Of a stretch of 64,000 bases of DNA, positions 24,642-33,219 are shown piece by piece. Each line of letters begins with the position of its first letter. Position 1 is the first letter of the stretch. The notes beneath the pieces were generated by a model, which was not told where the DNA came from, searched no databases, and saw nothing but the letters and a program-made list of their open reading frames with translations. The stretch is taken from contig NZ_RJKV01000003.1 of the NCBI RefSeq assembly GCF_003751305.1, forward strand, positions 310,001 through 374,000, read 5' to 3'. This DNA is from Stenotrophomonas rhizophila. Its GTDB lineage: Bacteria > Pseudomonadota > Gammaproteobacteria > Xanthomonadales > Xanthomonadaceae. Both the position numbers and the translations under genes were made by a program.

Positions 24642-25348
24642 GCTCGCCCGGCGGGCTGAGCCTCAGGTCTGCCGAGTGACGGCCGAAGTTCGTGGCCCAG
24701 TTTCATCTGCACGCCGGCGTGGTCGAGCATCACCGTATAGACGTCGGAGTGCCAAGGGGCGAGCTTGATCAGGGCTGTCTTCAGCGCCTCAGGGGCGCGG
24801 CTCCCAATAAGCACTCGGCGGAGCATGCCGGGAAGCTTCACGTATTCACTCGCACTGATGAATCGCCACTCTTTCTCGTACTCCCAATGCTTGGTCTTTC
24901 GGCTAAGAACATCCGCGGCGGTCGGTGTGGACAGAAGGCCAATAGCGACGTGCGGTAGTTCGTCTAAATACTGGACCTGGTGGAGCCCAGGATGGTGTTC
25001 GTCGACCTCGAACTCGAAGGCGACGCCGCGTGAACTATCGCCATAAAGCGCCCACATACGAACGTCGTACCACGCCGTTGTCAGGCTGCAGACAAGCTGA
25101 TTCTGATCGGCCGCCAAATCCAATTCATCAAGCGCCCCGTACACCTTCACTGGGGATTGCCCTCCTCCAATCGCGACCGTGTTGACGAGTGCACCGCCGA
25201 TCAGAAAATTACGATAGATCATGGACTGGTACTGGCCTTCGAACGGGTCATTCAACTGCCCGTACCTTGCGCAATACAAGCGCTCGTTCATTGCGATATC
25301 GAGTGTGTGCAGAGCCTCGCCGCCGCCCTTGAACTTGTACAGCTTCAT
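24638..25348 (-). CDS. DUF2971 family protein
   Basis: A 236-residue protein. RYGQLNDPFEGQYQSMIYR, LVCSLTTAWYDVRMWALYGD followed by SSRGVAFEFEV, and KHWEYEKEWRFIS reproduce the DUF2971 pattern (FNDPFE, CFS...MWxxYxxxHxGxxxEF, WxYExEWR). The family is common in prophages and islands, but its activity has not been established to my knowledge. Its start overlaps the stop of the integrase gene by 4 bp, so it is co-transcribed with the integrase from the right end and is probably cargo. Confidence 0.85.
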   Translation of the reverse strand: MKLYKFKGGGEALHTLDIAMNERLYCARYGQLNDPFEGQYQSMIYRNFLIGGALVNTVAIGGGQSPVKVYGALDELDLAADQNQLVCSLTTAWYDVRMWALYGDSSRGVAFEFEVDEHHPGLHQVQYLDELPHVAIGLLSTPTAADVLSRKTKHWEYEKEWRFISASEYVKLPGMLRRVLIGSRAPEALKTALIKLAPWHSDVYTVMLDHAGVQMKLGHELRPSLGRPEAQPAGRA

Positions 25349-26443
25349 CCTTCTTCTCCCTGGGATTCGGCATTGATTGGTTGCTGAGGTATGCGGTGCG
25401 GCGACTCCGGCCGCAGCTGTGTATATCGCTTTAGTTCATTCCAAGACTCGTGCAGGGTAACCGCCGCCACCTCAGGAATGTCATACCCCTGTTCGAACAA
25501 CCGCGAGGTTGCCTCATGCCGCAGGTCGTGGAAGCACAGGTCTTCGATCCGCAGCTTCGTGCAGGCGCGGGTAAAAGCGGTACCCACTGAATTTGGGTTG
25601 TAGGGGAAGATCGGCCCATCCTCTGTCGGCTTGGGCTGGCGCTGCACGATATCCCACGCCTCGCCCAAGAGAGGGAACCGCTTATGGTTCCCCGCCTTCT
25701 TCCGGGGGTGCTTGGCGTCCCTAAGCAATGCCGTGCGCTTCGTCTGGTCGACATCCGACCACAGCAGCCGGGTGATCTCGCTCTCGCGCTTCGCGGTCAG
25801 CACAGCGAAGTCGATGATGTCCACCATGGGGATGGTCGACCGCCATGCCGCCGCCCGGAAGTGCTCACGCAAGCGCTGCAACTCATCGGCAGTGGGGCGC
25901 CTGTCACGGCGCTTGGACCTCCCGACCAGGCGCAACAGCCGGAGCGCCGGCCGCGCCTCGGCCACCGGATCGCTGGCGAGCTTCACGCGCTTCATCGGGC
26001 CGGCCAACTTCAGCAGCTCCGAGAGGAACCCCAGCTCTACGTTCATGGTTGCCGGCGCGCAGGCTGGGATAATGACGCCTTTCGCCATCATGTGGTCACC
26101 GCGGATTCGTCGGCGGGCGTGCTCGATCACGTCGTTGGCCGTGAGCCTCCTGGCCACGATGTCGCCGAGTCCCTCGCGGATCCTGGTCATGTTGCCGGAG
26201 TGCGTCTTTGGATACGTCGCTGATGCTGGCCAGCTCGTTGATTCGCCAGGCGATCAGTTTGCCGATGGTGATCTCTTCACCGGGTGTAGCGCCTCGGGCC
26301 TCCTGATCGGCAAGCTCGCGGTCCATGCGGTCCCCCCAGGCCTTCGCAGCCGTCTTGGTGGGTAAGGTACGGGTTTGGGTGGGGTGGCCTTTGCGGCGCA
26401 CAATAGCGCGGCAGTGGCCGTCTCGATTTTGCAGGGTTGCCAT
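25345..26443 (-). pseudogene. int: dusA-type tyrosine recombinase, frameshifted
   Basis: The N-terminal part (MATLQNRDGHCRAIVRRKGH, 26443 to about 26203) and the remainder (MTRIREGLGDIVARRL to the end at 25345) are in different frames. Removing one C near 26203 joins ...SKDALR to NMTRIREGLGD in one frame and gives a full-length integrase of about 365 aa. The catalytic part is intact: Arg in TAKRESEITRLLW, HxxR in CFHDLRHEATS, His in LHESWN and the nucleophile Tyr in KRYTQL. The position beside attR and the dusA target fit the known dusA-specific integrase family. Sequencing error is an alternative to true inactivation. Confidence 0.85.
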
Positions 26444-26551
26444 GGTGTACCAGCTCGGATGTACCACGCCCTCCGTGGTACGGCAGTGGCACAGCCGGTT
26501 AGGAAAATGCGGGAAAAGTGGTGCAAATTCGGGAAACAGCGAGAAACGTAT

Positions 26552-27562
26552 ATGCTTGATAAGTCAATGAAAACTAAAGAAATCAAGGGTATTCGGCTCT
26601 GCGTCGCCCCGATGATGGACTGGACGGACCGCCATTGCCGGTACTTCCACCGGTTGCTGGCCCCGGGCGCACGGCTGTATACCGAAATGGTGCACGCCAA
26701 CGCGGTGATCCACGGCGACCGTGAGCGCCTGCTCGGCTTCGACGACAGCGAGCACCCGCTGGCCCTGCAGCTCGGTGGCAGCGATCCGGCCCTGCTGGCC
26801 CAGGCCGCCCGTATCGCGCAGGAATGGGGCTACGACGAGGTCAATCTCAACTGTGGTTGCCCCTCCGATCGCGTCCAGGCCGGGCGCTTCGGTGCCTGCC
26901 TGATGCGCGAGCCGGCCCTGGTGGCCGAGTGCGTGGGCGCGATGGTCGCTGCGGTGGACATCCCGGTCACCGTGAAGTGCCGCTTGGGCGTGGATGACGA
27001 CAACGACTACGAAAGTTTCATGAACTTCGTCGATCAAGCCGCCAACGCCGGTAGCGCGATGTTCGTGGTACATGCCCGCAACGCGTGGCTGAAGGGCCTT
27101 TCGCCGAAGGAAAACCGCGAAGTGCCGCCGCTGCGTTACGACTGGGCGCACCGTCTCAAGGCCGACCGTCCGCAGCTGCAGATCGTCCTCAACGGCGGCC
27201 TGGCCACGGTCGAGGCCGCGCAGGCCCAGTTGCCGGCGCTGGACGGGGTGATGCTGGGCCGTGCCGCCTACCACGACCCCTACGTGCTGCATCAGCTGGA
27301 GGCCGCCCAGACCGGTGCCCCGCTGCAGTCGCGTGAGGCGCTGCTGCGCGCCATGCAGCCGTATATCGAGGCGCAGCTGGCCCGTGGGCTGGCGCTCAAG
27401 CACATCACCCGCCACCTGCTGGGCCTGTTCCATGGCCAGCCGGGCGGCCGTGCCTTCCGCCAGATCCTGAGCGAAGGCTCGCACCGCGTCGGGGCCGACT
27501 GGAGCCTGATCGAGCAGGCGTTGGCGGTCACTCGTGCCCAGGCCGAGCGCGTCGCGGCGTGA
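26552..27562 (+). CDS. dusA: tRNA-dihydrouridine synthase A (hybrid start from the element)
   Basis: A 336-residue flavoenzyme that reduces U20/U20a in tRNA. CVAPMMDWTDRHCRYFHRLL, NCGCPSDRVQAGRFGACLM with the catalytic Cys, and ARNAWLKGLSPKENR are DusA signatures. The first 17 residues (MLDKSMKTKEIKGIRLC) are unlike the original N-terminus preserved in the stub at 19016 and come from the mobile element, so promoter, ribosome-binding site and start are all element-derived. The ATG at 26552 follows GCGAGAAACG; the ATG at 26567 is an alternative. The protein body is intact. Confidence 0.95.
   Translation: MLDKSMKTKEIKGIRLCVAPMMDWTDRHCRYFHRLLAPGARLYTEMVHANAVIHGDRERLLGFDDSEHPLALQLGGSDPALLAQAARIAQEWGYDEVNLNCGCPSDRVQAGRFGACLMREPALVAECVGAMVAAVDIPVTVKCRLGVDDDNDYESFMNFVDQAANAGSAMFVVHARNAWLKGLSPKENREVPPLRYDWAHRLKADRPQLQIVLNGGLATVEAAQAQLPALDGVMLGRAAYHDPYVLHQLEAAQTGAPLQSREALLRAMQPYIEAQLARGLALKHITRHLLGLFHGQPGGRAFRQILSEGSHRVGADWSLIEQALAVTRAQAERVAA
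26602..26624 (+). repeat. attR of the dusA element
   Basis: Second copy of the 23-bp direct repeat seen at 19075-19097, lying within codons 17-24 of the hybrid dusA. Sequence diverges immediately on both sides of the repeat when the two copies are compared. Confidence 0.9.
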
Positions 27563-27571
27563 GCCGCGTCA

Positions 27572-27590
27572 CCTTGTCAGCTTGACAAGG
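27572..27590 (+). terminator. Hairpin after dusA
   Basis: CCTTGTCA and TGACAAGG form a perfect 8-bp stem with a 3-nt loop, 9 nt beyond the dusA stop. No T-run follows, so termination strength is uncertain. Confidence 0.5.
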
Positions 27591-27774
27591 ACCCCGGTTT
27601 AGCTGCCAATGTTCACTTAGATGAACAAAGCGGGGAGGCAGGCGGAAAAGTTCAGACCGGATTCACTGGCTAAAACCAAGAATTCGCTAAAGATTCGTAA
27701 AGCGCCGGCCCAGGCTGGCGGTTGCCGATTCACAACTTTTGAACGTTTAGCCGCGCTCCGCTAGGATCAGACCG

Positions 27775-28143
27775 ATGTTCTCCGTGACCCGCCACCGCCG
27801 CATTGCCGCCTTCGCCCTTCTGGCGACGGGCGCAGCTGCCTCCACCAGTGCGTGGGCGCAGATGCCGCCGCCGGAAGCGGCCCGTGCCGAAATGCTGCGT
27901 ACGGCCGAACGCGGCGGTCCGCAGGAGCGCTCGCTGTCCGATGCCGTGCGTCGGGTGCAGCGGACTACCGGTGGACACATTCTCGGCGCCGAGCGCGTGC
28001 CCTTCGATGGGCGCGACATCAACCGGGTGAAGTACATGGATGATCGCGGTCGCGTCCGCTATATGGACGATCCGGCGACATCGCGTTCACAGCCCCGCAC
28101 GCCGCGCTCGGATATGTCATCACTACGCGGCGATAACCCCTGA
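27775..28143 (+). CDS. Secreted PepSY-like small protein upstream of phoP
   Basis: A 122-residue protein with a signal peptide ending around SAWA-Q (residue 28). The mature part has SLSDAVRRVQRTTGGHILGA and INRVKYMDDRGRVRYMDDP, which resemble the PepSY pattern (AVxxVxxxTGGxVLxAxxxxxxGxxxYRVKxLxxxGRVR). PepSY proteins often act as periplasmic inhibitors or modulators. It lies 77 nt upstream of phoP in the same direction, so it may be part of the phoPQ transcription unit. No catalytic residues are seen. Confidence 0.7.
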   Translation: MFSVTRHRRIAAFALLATGAAASTSAWAQMPPPEAARAEMLRTAERGGPQERSLSDAVRRVQRTTGGHILGAERVPFDGRDINRVKYMDDRGRVRYMDDPATSRSQPRTPRSDMSSLRGDNP

Positions 28144-28220
28144 ACAGGGATAGTTGTCCGCAGTCATCTGCATTACCCACTGGCCCCAAGGGGCCATACC
28201 CAGGACACTAGGGAGAGTTC

Positions 28221-28904
28221 ATGCGTATCCTTCTGGTCGAAGACGAAGCCCCGCTGCGGGAAACACTGGCAGCCCGGCTCAAGCGCGAAGGCTTTGCCGT
28301 CGATGCTGCGCAGGACGGTGAGGAAGGTCTGTACATGGGCCGCGAAGTTCCGTTCGACGTCGGCATCATCGATCTTGGCCTGCCCAAGATGTCGGGCATG
28401 GAGCTGATCAAGGCCCTGCGCGACGAGGGCAAGAAATTCCCGGTGCTCATCCTGACCGCGCGTTCGAGCTGGCAGGACAAGGTCGAGGGCCTCAAGCAGG
28501 GCGCCGACGATTACCTCGTCAAGCCGTTCCACGTGGAAGAGCTGCTGGCCCGCGTCAATGCGCTGCTGCGCCGTGCCGCCGGTTGGAGCAAGCCGACGCT
28601 GGAGTGCGGCCCGGTCGCGCTGGATCTTGCCGCGCAGACGGTCAGCGTCAACGGCAGCAACGTGGATCTCACCAGCTACGAGTACAAGGTGCTGGAGTAC
28701 CTGATGATGCATGCCGGTGAACTGGTCTCCAAGGCCGACCTCACCGAACACATCTATCAGCAGGACTTCGACCGCGACTCGAACGTGCTGGAGGTCTTCA
28801 TCGGCCGCCTGCGCAAGAAGCTCGATGCCGACGGCGAACTCAAGCCGATCGAAACCGTGCGTGGCCGCGGTTACCGTTTCGCCATTCCGCGCAACGAAGG
28901 CTGA
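28221..28904 (+). CDS. phoP: PhoP-type response regulator
   Basis: A 227-residue OmpR-family regulator. The receiver domain has the acidic pair near residue 8, the phosphoacceptor Asp51 (VGIIDLGLPKMSG), Thr in LILTARSSWQDKVEG and Lys in LVKPFHVEELLARV. The C-terminal winged helix is LTSYEYKVLEYLMMHAGELV to RGRGYRFAIP. Similarity to PhoP and the adjacent kinase support the name. PhoPQ responds to low Mg2+ and cationic peptides and remodels the envelope in this group. RBS CTAGGGAGAG precedes the start. Confidence 0.92.
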   Translation: MRILLVEDEAPLRETLAARLKREGFAVDAAQDGEEGLYMGREVPFDVGIIDLGLPKMSGMELIKALRDEGKKFPVLILTARSSWQDKVEGLKQGADDYLVKPFHVEELLARVNALLRRAAGWSKPTLECGPVALDLAAQTVSVNGSNVDLTSYEYKVLEYLMMHAGELVSKADLTEHIYQQDFDRDSNVLEVFIGRLRKKLDADGELKPIETVRGRGYRFAIPRNEG

Positions 28905-28921
28905 GCTGCGGCTGGCGATAG

Positions 28922-30349
28922 ATGATGTCCGGTCGTCTGTGGTTCTTTAAACGCTGGCGGCCGCGCTCACTGCAGGCGCGCCAGCTGTTGGCCGCCTCGG
29001 TGGGCCTGGTGGCCTTCCTGGCCCTGGCCGGCTACGCGCTGGACGCGGCCTTCGCCGATACCGCGAAGGCCAACCTGCGCGAGCGGCTGAAGAACTACGC
29101 CACGGCCTACGCGGCCGGCATCGACTTCACCCGCGACCGCTCGCTGTACATCCGTGAGCAGCCACCGGATCCGCGCTTTGACGTCCCGGGCAGCGGCCTC
29201 TATCTGCAGGTCGTGATGCCGGACGGCAAGGGCAACTCCATGTCTGCCGAGGGCCCGATGCTGCCCACGGTAGGCGGCGGCATGCTGGCCCCGCGCCAGG
29301 AAGTCTTCGAAGGCCCGTTGCCGATGATCCAGATCGATGGCAGCGAGGGCTCGGCCTACCGCTATGGCATGGGCCTGGTCTGGGATGCCGACGCCGACCC
29401 GGCCACCGAATTCCCGTACACGATCTACGTGCTCGAAGACTCGCGCGCGCTCGGCGCACAGCTGCGCGTGTTCCGCGGGCGCGTGTGGTTCTACCTCGGC
29501 GGCATCGGCCTGATCCTGCTGCTGCTGCAGACGGTCATTCTGCAGTGGAGCCTGCGCCCGATGCGGCGCGTGATCAACGAACTGACCAAGGTCCAGCGCG
29601 GTGAAACCGAGCGCATGAGCGAACGCCATCCGCGCGAGCTGGAACCGCTGACCGACAGCATCAACGCCTTCATCGAGAGCGAGCGCGAGAACCTCGAACG
29701 CCAGCGCAACACGTTGGCCGATCTCGCGCACAGCCTGAAAACGCCGCTGGCGGTGTTGCGTACGCAGCTCGACAGCGGCGCACGCGATGAGGATCTGCGC
29801 GAAGAGTTTGACGTGCAGCTGCGGCGCATGAACAACCTGGTGTCGTACCAGCTGGCGCGCGCGGCTTCGTCCGGTCACAAGCTGTTCTCCGCCCCGTTGC
29901 CGATCGAATCCAACGCCGAGGAAATCGTGCGGGGCCTGGAGAAGGTCTACGCCTCCAAGGGCGTGCTGTGCGAATTCGATATCGACCCGGCCGCGCGTTT
30001 CCACGGCGAGCCCGGTGATCTGCAGGAACTGCTCGGCAACCTGCTGGAGAACGCCTTCAAGTGGGCCAAGCGTCGCGTGCTGCTGACCGCGCATCCGTTG
30101 CCGGCCCCCGGTGCGCGTCGCGCGGGCCTGGTGCTGTCGGTGGATGACGATGGTCCGGGCATCGCACCGGAAGACATCGCCAAGGTGCTGCAGCGTGGCG
30201 TGCGTGGCGATGAGCGCGTGCAGGGTCACGGCATCGGCCTGTCGATCGTGCAGGACCTGATCAAGGATTATCGCGGCGAACTGCAGGTGAAGCGTTCGCC
30301 GGAATTGGGTGGTGCACGCTTTGAAGTGAAGCTGCCGCCCGGACCGTAA
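28922..30349 (+). CDS. phoQ: PhoQ-type sensor histidine kinase
   Basis: A 475-residue membrane kinase, 17 nt after phoP. Two transmembrane helices (around residues 18-40 and 190-212, FYLGGIGLILLLLQTVILQ) enclose a periplasmic sensor domain. Then come a HAMP-like linker, the H-box LADLAHSLKTPLAVLRTQLD, the N-box LLGNLLENAFKWAKRR, and the G-boxes DDDGPGIAPEDI and GHGIGLSIVQDLIKDYRG. The domain order and size match PhoQ. Two adjacent ATGs (28922, 28925) are possible starts. Confidence 0.9.
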   Translation: MMSGRLWFFKRWRPRSLQARQLLAASVGLVAFLALAGYALDAAFADTAKANLRERLKNYATAYAAGIDFTRDRSLYIREQPPDPRFDVPGSGLYLQVVMPDGKGNSMSAEGPMLPTVGGGMLAPRQEVFEGPLPMIQIDGSEGSAYRYGMGLVWDADADPATEFPYTIYVLEDSRALGAQLRVFRGRVWFYLGGIGLILLLLQTVILQWSLRPMRRVINELTKVQRGETERMSERHPRELEPLTDSINAFIESERENLERQRNTLADLAHSLKTPLAVLRTQLDSGARDEDLREEFDVQLRRMNNLVSYQLARAASSGHKLFSAPLPIESNAEEIVRGLEKVYASKGVLCEFDIDPAARFHGEPGDLQELLGNLLENAFKWAKRRVLLTAHPLPAPGARRAGLVLSVDDDGPGIAPEDIAKVLQRGVRGDERVQGHGIGLSIVQDLIKDYRGELQVKRSPELGGARFEVKLPPGP

Positions 30350-30353
30350 CGCA

Positions 30354-31139
30354 TCACCGCGTCAGCGGTGACGGACCGTAGAACCGCAGCAGATGCGCGG
30401 CCACCGCCGGCATCTCGCGTGCCAGCAGCGCCGGTGCGGAGAAGTGGTACTCGCTGACCACGGCAAAAAACTCCTCCGGCGCTTCGGAGGCGTACGGATC
30501 GATCAGCGTCTCGCGACCCTGGTCCACCTCGGCGCAGAACGCGTCATAGGCCTGCTGGAAATCCGCCGCCCATTGTTTCTGCCACGCGCGCGGCAACGGC
30601 GGCGTGCCGTCGATCGCTCCGTCCAGCGCATCGATCTTGTGCGCCATCTCATGCACCGCCACGCAGAACCCGGCTTCCGGATCGGCGATGTCGGCCTGGA
30701 TGTCGGCCCACGACAGAATCAGTGGACCGCTGTCCCACGATTCGCCGATCAACGCATCGTCCCATTCGTGCAGCACGCCGGCCGCATCCACTTGGCTGCG
30801 GTGCACGCGGAACGCCTCGGGATACACGATCAGCTGCGACCAGCCACGCAGGCCGATCTCGCCCAGTTCCAGCAGCGGCAGGCAGCAGAGCGCGGCCAGC
30901 AACACGCCATCGGCGTCCTCCAGCTGCAGTTCGGCGGCGGGGCTGATGGTTTTCTCGTGCAGGAAGCGGGCCGCCAGGGCACGCAGGCGTTCGCGGCGGG
31001 CAGGATCCAGCTGCTGCAGCCAGGCGGCGCGGCGGCAGGTGGTGTCCCAGAGGGTAGGGTCGATCTCGCGTGGCGTGCGGCGCAGCCAGCCCAACAGTCG
31101 TTCGATCAGCGGAACATACCCGGCAGGAAGCTGTGCCAC
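30354..31139 (-). CDS. MtfA-like zinc-dependent peptidase
   Basis: A 261-residue protein of the MtfA / DUF980 family. The zinc site is AVHEMAHKIDALDG (HExxH-like, residues about 168-181), with the downstream Glu in EAPEEFFAVVSEYHF. LIVYPEAFRVHRSQVDAAGV is the conserved segment before it. E. coli MtfA binds and inactivates the glucose repressor Mlc and has aminopeptidase activity; whether the same partner exists here is unknown. It converges on phoQ with a 4-nt gap, and its 5' end overlaps the small secreted protein gene. Confidence 0.88.
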   Translation of the reverse strand: MAQLPAGYVPLIERLLGWLRRTPREIDPTLWDTTCRRAAWLQQLDPARRERLRALAARFLHEKTISPAAELQLEDADGVLLAALCCLPLLELGEIGLRGWSQLIVYPEAFRVHRSQVDAAGVLHEWDDALIGESWDSGPLILSWADIQADIADPEAGFCVAVHEMAHKIDALDGAIDGTPPLPRAWQKQWAADFQQAYDAFCAEVDQGRETLIDPYASEAPEEFFAVVSEYHFSAPALLAREMPAVAAHLLRFYGPSPLTR

Positions 31140-31381
31140 TTCGGTGCGCGCAGGCGCGGCAGCACGTCGTCATCGCCGCCACCGCCGGTGCTGGTACCGG
31201 TGCTGGCGCTGGGCTTCACCGTGGCCGGTGCCGCAGCCGCCGAAGCAGATGCCGGTGCGCTGCGCTCGTTCTCGTTGGCCGAATAGACACACGCGCCGCG
31301 GCCCGCCGTGGTGAGCGCATCGGAAGCATGCGCGGCCAGCGGGGCCATCAGGAGGAGCAGGCAATGGGCGAACGGGCGCAT
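31106..31381 (-). CDS. Small secreted hypothetical protein
   Basis: A 91-residue protein with a signal peptide (MRPFAHCLLLLMAPLAAHAS, cleavage after residue 19-20), an Ala/Ser/Thr/Gly-rich low-complexity middle and an acidic-basic C-terminus (GGGGDDDVLPRLRAPKW). Not recognised. It overlaps the start of the MtfA-like gene by 34 nt on the same strand, which suggests co-transcription. An alternative ATG three codons upstream (31390) exists. Confidence 0.55.
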   Translation of the reverse strand: MRPFAHCLLLLMAPLAAHASDALTTAGRGACVYSANENERSAPASASAAAAPATVKPSASTGTSTGGGGDDDVLPRLRAPKWHSFLPGMFR

Positions 31382-31498
31382 CGTCAACATCCAGCGGCGG
31401 GTCAAGTTCTCGATTCTAGCCCGATTCGGCCGGGGGATTGGAAGGCCCCCGGGCGGGCGCTGGCGGCGGCTTTCCCGCATACTTTTCCCGTTTACCCG

Positions 31499-32476
31499 AT
31501 GGAAGCTGCCGTGGACGACCGCCAACTGCTGGCCAAACTGGGCGCCGGGCGCCTGTCCGGCGACGCGCTGGCGCGCGAGCTGGGCCAGACCCGTGCCGCG
31601 ATTTGGAAGCGGATTCAAGGACTTAGGGCGGCTGGCGTCGATATCGACGGCCGCGCCGGTGACGGCTACCAGTTGCAGCAGCCGCTGGATCTGCTGGACG
31701 CCGAGGCCATCCAGGCCGCGTTGCCGGCCGCGGCCGGCGGCCAGCTGACCTCCCTGCAGGTGGCCTGGTCGGTCGCGTCAACGAACACCGAATTGCTGCG
31801 CTGCAGCGCGCCAGAGCGCGGGGCGATGGCCCTGCTGGCCGAGCGTCAGACGCGTGGCCGTGGCCGCCGCGGGCGGGCCTGGGCCTCGCCGCTGGCGGCG
31901 CATATCTACCTTTCGGTGCTACGCGGGTTTGCCGGTGGTCTCTCGCGGCTGGGCGGGCTGAGCCTGGTCGCCGGGGTCGCGGTGGCCGAAGCACTGCGCG
32001 AGGCCGGCTATCCAGGCGTCGCCCTGAAGTGGCCCAATGACCTTGTCGTCGACGGGCACAAGCTCGGCGGCCTGCTGATCGAGGGCGGCGGTGAATTCGC
32101 CGGTCCGGCGCGCGCGGTGATTGGTCTCGGCGTCAACGTCCGGATGCCCGCTGCGTTCGCGGCGGAGATCACCCAGCCCTGGACCGATCTGGATACGCTC
32201 TCCGGCGCACAGACCTCGCGCAACGCGGTGGTCGCGCACATCCTCGCCGCCCTGCTGCCCGCACTGGACGCCTTCGAGCAGGACGGCCTCGCGCCGTTCC
32301 TCGCCCGGTATGCCGCGCTGGACAGCCTGGCCGGGCGCGAGGTGCAGGTGGAAGAAGGCGGCGTGCTGTTTGCCGGCACGGCGCTGGGTCTGGCCGACGA
32401 CGGGGCGCTGCGTGTGCGCATCGACGGCGGTGAACGGGTTTTCCATGCGGGCGAAGTCAGCGTGAGGGCGCAATGA
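31499..32476 (+). CDS. birA: Bifunctional biotin ligase / biotin operon repressor
   Basis: A 325-residue protein. The N-terminal winged helix (residues 8-60: RLSGDALARELGQTRAAIWK) is followed by the ligase domain with ERQTRGRGRRGRAWASP, the adenylate-binding loop, and LKWPNDLVVDGHKLGGLLIE, then the SH3-like C-terminal domain. BirA charges biotin as biotinyl-AMP, attaches it to acetyl-CoA carboxylase, and represses biotin synthesis. The ATG at 31499 (MEAAVDDRQLLAKLG) gives the normal length. Its stop overlaps coaX by 4 bp, a common birA-coaX arrangement. Confidence 0.95.
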   Translation: MEAAVDDRQLLAKLGAGRLSGDALARELGQTRAAIWKRIQGLRAAGVDIDGRAGDGYQLQQPLDLLDAEAIQAALPAAAGGQLTSLQVAWSVASTNTELLRCSAPERGAMALLAERQTRGRGRRGRAWASPLAAHIYLSVLRGFAGGLSRLGGLSLVAGVAVAEALREAGYPGVALKWPNDLVVDGHKLGGLLIEGGGEFAGPARAVIGLGVNVRMPAAFAAEITQPWTDLDTLSGAQTSRNAVVAHILAALLPALDAFEQDGLAPFLARYAALDSLAGREVQVEEGGVLFAGTALGLADDGALRVRIDGGERVFHAGEVSVRAQ

Positions 32477-33210
32477 GCGACTGGTTGTTTGATCTGGGCA
32501 ATTCGCGCTTCAAGTTCGCGCCGCTGCAGGGCGTGCGCGCGGGCGACGTGCAGGCGTGGCCGCATGGTGCTGAAGCGATGCCGGCCGCAGCACTGGATGC
32601 GCTGCCGTCGGGCGACACCGCCTACGTTGCCAGCGTTGCCGCACCCTCGTTGACCGCCGCCATGCTGGATGTATTGCAGGCACGCTTCCGCCATGTCCGG
32701 GTGGCGCGCACCGAAGCCGACTACGCCGGTGTGCGGATCGCTTATGCCGATCCCACCCGCTTCGGCGTGGACCGCTACCTGGCGCTGCTGGCCGTGGCCG
32801 CGCGTGGCCAGGCCGTGCTGATTGCCGGCGTGGGCACCGCACTGACCATCGATCTGCTGGATGCCGAGGGCCAGCATCACGGCGGGCGTATCTCGGCCTC
32901 GCCCACCACGATGCGCGAAGCCTTGCATGCACGTGCCGTGCAGTTGCCGGCGGCGGGCGGTGACTACAGCGAGTTCGCCAATGACACGGCCGATGCGCTG
33001 GCCTCCGGCTGCGATGGGGCGGCGGTGGCCCTGATCGAACGCAGTCGTGTGCAGGGCGGCGAGCGGCTCGGCGCGTTGCCGCATCTGCTGGTGCACGGCG
33101 GCGGTGCGCCGGCCCTGCTGCCGCTGCTCGGCGATGCCGAATTCCAGCCCGCGCTGGTGCTTGATGGGCTGGCCCGCTGGGCCGTGCATCAACCGCCGTC
33201 GGCAGGCTAG
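32473..33210 (+). CDS. coaX: Type III pantothenate kinase
   Basis: A 245-residue ASKHA-fold kinase. FDLGNSRFKFA is the phosphate-1 motif, RFGVDRYLALLA the pantothenate-site segment and VLIAGVGTALTIDLL the conserved Gly-Thr core. It phosphorylates pantothenate in the first committed step of CoA synthesis. The start overlaps the birA stop. The family is usually about 250 aa, so it is full length. Confidence 0.94.
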   Translation: MSDWLFDLGNSRFKFAPLQGVRAGDVQAWPHGAEAMPAAALDALPSGDTAYVASVAAPSLTAAMLDVLQARFRHVRVARTEADYAGVRIAYADPTRFGVDRYLALLAVAARGQAVLIAGVGTALTIDLLDAEGQHHGGRISASPTTMREALHARAVQLPAAGGDYSEFANDTADALASGCDGAAVALIERSRVQGGERLGALPHLLVHGGGAPALLPLLGDAEFQPALVLDGLARWAVHQPPSAG

Positions 33211-33219
33211 GATCAACCG

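Larger units (their letters stand above)
19075..26624. mobile_element. Decayed P2-like prophage or satellite integrated in dusA
   Basis: The element is about 7.5 kb and is bounded by 23-bp direct repeats of the dusA 5' region. It carries a tyrosine recombinase gene next to the right end, a PrtN-like activator, a P2 gpQ-type portal gene, a Rha-family regulator, sequences resembling a P2 cos end, a repeat array and cargo genes. Most head, tail, lysis and replication genes of a P2-like phage are absent, and the recombinase is frameshifted, so it is probably fixed in place. A family of integrases specific for dusA is known from prophages and islands of proteobacteria. Confidence 0.9.
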
